The notes below the pieces were generated by a model, which saw only the letters and a program-made list of their open reading frames with translations, did no database searches and was not told where the DNA came from. Both the position numbers and the translations under genes were made by a program. From positions 1-64,000 of the IMG/VR virus record IMGVR_UViG_3300015242_000023: a DNA stretch of 64,000 nt; one strand, 5' to 3'. Shown piece by piece: positions 61,267-64,000 of this stretch. Positions within the stretch are counted from its first letter, which is position 1; each line of letters opens with the position of its first letter. The DNA comes from a virus.

Positions 61267-61661
61267 ACGCCCACATCCTCGTTGGGTTCGATCGTCACGA
61301 AGTGCCGCCCCAGCCCGTGCGCGGCGATGTAGCCCTTCCAATCCGGCGGGATCATCTCCTGGCTGAGCGTGAGCTTGAACATCAACACCATCATGCTGGA
61401 CAACTCGAGCACCGTGATATCGGCCGTCGGTCGGAACTCCACCGTCACCCCGGCACCGTCGCGCAGCCAGATCGGCTTGACTGGGCCTGAACTGCCGGGC
61501 GGCGGAGGGCTGAGTTCGGAGACGCCCACGGCGTTTGGATCAACCATCTGATTCTCCTTGGAAAATTCATCGTTCAGCATATCCGCCACGCGCTTCTCAA
61601 AATCTTCTCGAGCTTGCGCAAACAAAGCGACGTTGTGCGGGTGCTGATATCCCGTTGTCAT
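61263..61661 (-). CDS. Hypothetical protein, 132 aa
   Basis: MTTGYQHPHNVALFAQARED start; helical front, Pro-rich linker (PPPPGSSGPVKPIW), then a beta/helix end (AADITVLELSSMMVLMFKLT-like). Coupled by ATGA to the small terminase. Function unknown. Confidence 0.6.
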   Translation of the reverse strand: MTTGYQHPHNVALFAQAREDFEKRVADMLNDEFSKENQMVDPNAVGVSELSPPPPGSSGPVKPIWLRDGAGVTVEFRPTADITVLELSSMMVLMFKLTLSQEMIPPDWKGYIAAHGLGRHFVTIEPNEDVGV

Positions 61662-62152
61662 TCGGCCGTCTCCACTTCTTTGGCCTTTGCCTTCAATAGC
61701 ATGGCCTTGAACTGCTCGCGCTGCTTGATACCAAGTGATGCCACATCGACCACCACAGTGCCCGTAATCGCTTGGATCGGGCCGCCGTTGGGGCCGCTGA
61801 TCTCACGCTGATGGACGTCCCGCCATTCATTGCGTCGGCGATTTTTGAGCCAGAATATTTGGGCGGTGACATTGCCCTTCTGCGCCTCGCGATAGAGGCT
61901 GGATGCCACGTTCATGTCTGCGGGCAGCTTCCCGCGCCTTATGGCCTCCCGAAATTCAGGATACTGCTTCTGCCACGTGTAGAATGTGTTGAGGCCGATA
62001 TCGAGCAGCTCGCACATCTCAACGTCGGTGAAGCCGGCCAATCCCCCGCGCCATGCGCGCTTCAGTATTTGGGGGGTGAACAGCGTCGGACGGCCGCGGC
62101 CGCGCTTGGGCGGCACGACGATCTCCTGGGGCTGTTTCTTAACTCTCGGCAT
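61658..62152 (-). CDS. terS: Terminase small subunit, 164 aa
   Basis: RGRPTLFTPQILKRAWRGGL then GFTDVEMCELLDIGLNTFYT and WQKQYPEFREAIRRGKLPAD form the helix-turn-helix of phage TerS proteins that recognises the packaging site. SLYREAQKGNVTAQIFWLKN and RRRNEWRDVHQREI follow, the typical oligomerisation core. The large subunit is 2.2 kb further along, separated by small regulators, a membrane protein and a promoter. Confidence 0.8.
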   Translation of the reverse strand: MPRVKKQPQEIVVPPKRGRGRPTLFTPQILKRAWRGGLAGFTDVEMCELLDIGLNTFYTWQKQYPEFREAIRRGKLPADMNVASSLYREAQKGNVTAQIFWLKNRRRNEWRDVHQREISGPNGGPIQAITGTVVVDVASLGIKQREQFKAMLLKAKAKEVETAE

Positions 62153-62432
62153 CGTTCATCTCGACTGCATTCGCGTGCCAGTAACTGCCGTCTGGATTGA
62201 GTTTGGGGACAGTCTCGTCAATCAGGATGGGCTGGATATACCACGGCATCTCGTACAGGCGGCCGCAGGGCATGCAACGAATCGCATACACGAACATTCC
62301 GTCGACGTGATGATGCGCCCCGCATAGGCAGTGGAAGTCCATGCAGACATCAGTCCCCTTCCACTGCATGAAGGAATATGGGGCGGACGGCGCGACTTGG
62401 ACGTCAGGGGGCTGTTTCTTGGCGCGGGGCAT
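62139..62432 (-). CDS. Zinc-ribbon-like protein, 97 aa
   Basis: Start at MPRAKKQPPDVQVAPSAPYS; its first 8 residues nearly repeat the TerS N-terminus (MPRVKKQP). CLCGAHHHVDG and CMPCGRLYEMP give a metal-binding knuckle. Overlaps the TerS start by 14 nt. Function unknown. Confidence 0.65.
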   Translation of the reverse strand: MPRAKKQPPDVQVAPSAPYSFMQWKGTDVCMDFHCLCGAHHHVDGMFVYAIRCMPCGRLYEMPWYIQPILIDETVPKLNPDGSYWHANAVEMNDAES

Positions 62433-62638
62433 CAGACATACCCTACCAAGTCGTCGCAAGCCGTGGCGGCGTAATATTCCGTCAGCAGGCGGTGCCTAAC
62501 CTGCTTCGGATGCCGCGGATGATTTTCGTCATGGACACGAAAGATCGGGCACTCGCAGATAGCGTAGCCGCAGATACCGCAAGGATGGCCGTATTTGGCC
62601 AACTCATTCGCCTCCAAATCGGCCCTGGTCTCAGCCAT
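62432..62638 (-). CDS. Small Cys/His protein, 68 aa
   Basis: HPCGICGYAICECPIFRVHD: four cysteines close together with His, a probable zinc site. TGATG overlap with the following gene, helical start. Unknown function. Confidence 0.6.
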   Translation of the reverse strand: MAETRADLEANELAKYGHPCGICGYAICECPIFRVHDENHPRHPKQVRHRLLTEYYAATACDDLVGYV

Positions 62639-62924
62639 GGTGAAACGGCCTGTAGTTGCGATCCCAGTGGAACTGCGCCGCCAGGCGGGCGCGGGGCGTC
62701 GGGCAGTCCGTTTCGTGCTGGGCGACCTTCTGCGCAGCCCACAGGCCCAATATCCGGAAGGTCATCAGCACCCGGATCGGCCGGCCATGTTCGTCCTGGC
62801 CATCAAGGTACGTGGTCGGGATCACCGGGGCGTCGATGTGCGCCTCGCGCTCGTGGTCGATCGTCCGGCGCAGCATGCCGCGCGCCCAGACCCGCGACTT
62901 ACGCATGCCCAGCATATGCGTCAT
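62631..62924 (-). CDS. Hypothetical basic protein, 97 aa
   Basis: MTHMLGMRKSRVWARGMLRR, basic, then a beta region with PTTYLDGQDEHGRPIRVLMT. Overlaps both neighbours. Unknown function. Confidence 0.55.
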   Translation of the reverse strand: MTHMLGMRKSRVWARGMLRRTIDHEREAHIDAPVIPTTYLDGQDEHGRPIRVLMTFRILGLWAAQKVAQHETDCPTPRARLAAQFHWDRNYRPFHHG

Positions 62925-63187
62925 CGACGATCACCTTGGCTTTCCCATGCTTCCTTGCTGACGTGCTGACCACAGCAGGGACATTCATGGTCTGAAGCGA
63001 CGGCGACGTAGCCTATGGGAGGAGAACTCCCAGGAGGATCATCCTCTTCACTATAACCAAGGGTTTGGGCATATAGGCTCACAAGACGAACGCCCGATGC
63101 GACGAACATTCGGGCATGTTTTTGTGCAGCCTCTAACGTCGTCTTAACGCCGAAAGTGGCTCGATCTTGGGTGATGATATCGGCCAT
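62921..63187 (-). CDS. Small protein with terminal zinc knuckle, 88 aa
   Basis: MADIITQDRATFGVKTTLEA start, helical middle, and HECPCCGQHVSKEAWESQ end holding a CxxC knuckle. Unknown function. Confidence 0.6.
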   Translation of the reverse strand: MADIITQDRATFGVKTTLEAAQKHARMFVASGVRLVSLYAQTLGYSEEDDPPGSSPPIGYVAVASDHECPCCGQHVSKEAWESQGDRR

Positions 63188-63417
63188 TATTCCGGCTCGT
63201 GCTTGGTGTGCTGGAACTTCCCTTTGATCTTGGCGTGGAAGACGCCGCCGGGGGACTTCGCCCCAAGCATCTCCTGGTGCAAATCGGCAGAAACGCCATC
63301 GTACTGGTAGACGGCGCCGCCTGATGCAAACTGGACGAACAACTTGTCATCCTGGTGATGCATCGCCTTGATGTTGCTGGAGTTTTCGACCGGCTTCAGT
63401 TCAGGTAGCTTGCTCAT
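63187..63417 (-). CDS. KTSC-domain protein, 76 aa
   Basis: Start at MSKLPELKPVENSSNIKAMH; SSNIKAMHHQDDKLFVQFAS and GAVYQYDGVSADLHQEMLGA match the KTSC domain, a small beta-helix unit found alone in phages. Longer in-frame start rejected. Proposed to bind RNA or act with other phage proteins; no activity is known. Confidence 0.8.
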   Translation of the reverse strand: MSKLPELKPVENSSNIKAMHHQDDKLFVQFASGGAVYQYDGVSADLHQEMLGAKSPGGVFHAKIKGKFQHTKHEPE

Positions 63418-63650
63418 TGTGCTCCTCCTTCTGCCCCCATCGGGGCCGCGGCGATCACTTGGCTTAGCGACCGCAACGTCTTCATCAGCAAAAACATGCG
63501 AACCGCGCTGGCCGGGATGGGACTTTCGCCCTTTAACCAGCGGTAAAGCGAGCTCTCGGCCACCCCGCACAGGTCAGCGACCTCCCGATTCGGGATGTCC
63601 AATTCATCCAGCAGGAGGCGGAAGTGGCGAGGCGACAAGTCTAGGTCCAT
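63414..63650 (-). CDS. Helix-turn-helix regulator, 78 aa
   Basis: Start at MDLDLSPRHFRLLLDELDIP. IPNREVADLCGVAESSLYRW then LKGESPIPASAVRMFLLM is a complete XRE-type helix-turn-helix. Coupled to the KTSC gene. Likely a transcription regulator of the right-hand genes. Confidence 0.75.
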   Translation of the reverse strand: MDLDLSPRHFRLLLDELDIPNREVADLCGVAESSLYRWLKGESPIPASAVRMFLLMKTLRSLSQVIAAAPMGAEGGAQ

Positions 63651-63684
63651 TTCGGCGACTAGCGTAGCGCGACTACGTTGCGTG

Positions 63685-63975
63685 TCAACCTTGGTCCCCC
63701 ACCCTCGCCAGCAGCGCTCTTGCGATCTGCACCATGCGCTCGTCGTGGACGCAGAGGCTGTAGACGGCCTTGAACGCCGCGAAGCGCTCTGGCGGCGTCC
63801 TGGCATCATCGTGCCTCCGGGCTGCTCTATCGAGCTCGCGCGCCCATTCTATGGCTTCGGTGTCAGGTGGGACGAGGGGTGGAGGGCGCGAAGGTTGTCC
63901 AAAGACATCCAAGAATTCACGTTCGGAGCAACCATGGAACAGGTCGCCAAAGACCATCTTTGCATCATCCGTCAT
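63685..63975 (-). CDS. Hypothetical helical protein, 96 aa
   Basis: Start at MTDDAKMVFGDLFHGCSERE, chosen for the GGAG 6 nt upstream rather than MEHPM further out. Helical with FGQPSRPPPLVPPDTEAIEW in the middle and FKAVYSLCVHDERMVQIARA near the end. Rightmost gene. Function unknown. Confidence 0.6.
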   Translation of the reverse strand: MTDDAKMVFGDLFHGCSEREFLDVFGQPSRPPPLVPPDTEAIEWARELDRAARRHDDARTPPERFAAFKAVYSLCVHDERMVQIARALLARVGDQG

Positions 63976-64000
63976 GGGGTGCTCCAACGCTGCGCGTTGT

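Overview
This 64 kb window is the genome, or most of it, of a tailed double-stranded DNA phage (free phage or prophage). The virion genes fit a podovirus-like particle: terminase, a ~780-residue portal, scaffold, gpT-like capsid protein, tail-tube-type proteins, two very large internal or ejection proteins, and no tape measure or contractile sheath. The DNA is GC-rich, genes are tightly packed with ATGA, GTGA and TGATG overlaps, and several small proteins resemble alphaproteobacterial phage proteins. An alphaproteobacterial host is therefore likely, but this is inference. I found no integrase, DNA polymerase or helicase. A gene runs off the left edge, so part of the genome lies outside.

Layout. 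Positions 1-4,290 (minus): RecT-like recombinase and small early genes, read leftward from a near-consensus promoter at 4.3 kb. Positions 4,379-7,962 (plus): a Cro-like regulator, small genes, a RuvC-like resolvase and a DNA methyltransferase. Positions 7,966-9,288 (minus): a collagen/beta-helix tail protein, preceded by an intergenic stretch with a candidate structured RNA. Positions 9,854-12,344 (plus): a replication-initiator-like gene and a GIY-YIG endonuclease. Positions 12,341-13,347 (minus) and 13,476-20,675 (plus) diverge from a second regulatory switch. The rightward unit carries a sugar module: TPR-glycosyltransferase, HldE, HldD, a methyltransferase and a second glycosyltransferase. 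Positions 20,670-47,703 (minus): tail fibre, ejection, tail, lysis, collagen-like fibre, tandem-GT2 glycosyltransferase and capsid genes. Positions 48,142-63,975 (minus): scaffold, GroES-like co-chaperonin, portal, intein-containing large terminase, small terminase and small regulators.

Most notable features. (1) A complete tRNA-Trp(CCA) gene lies in frame inside hldE, exactly at the junction of the kinase and adenylyltransferase domains. (2) The phage seems to encode the last steps of ADP-heptose synthesis plus GT9-like transfer, and its virion cluster carries a tandem GT2 enzyme near Thr-rich collagen-like fibre proteins. (3) The terminase Walker A motif is split by a 365-residue intein with an N-terminal Pro and class-3-like residues. 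(4) A multi-hairpin RNA with its own terminator precedes the left tail gene. (5) Six homing-endonuclease-type elements are scattered through the genome. (6) A zinc-ribbon gene lies antisense within the packaging operon.
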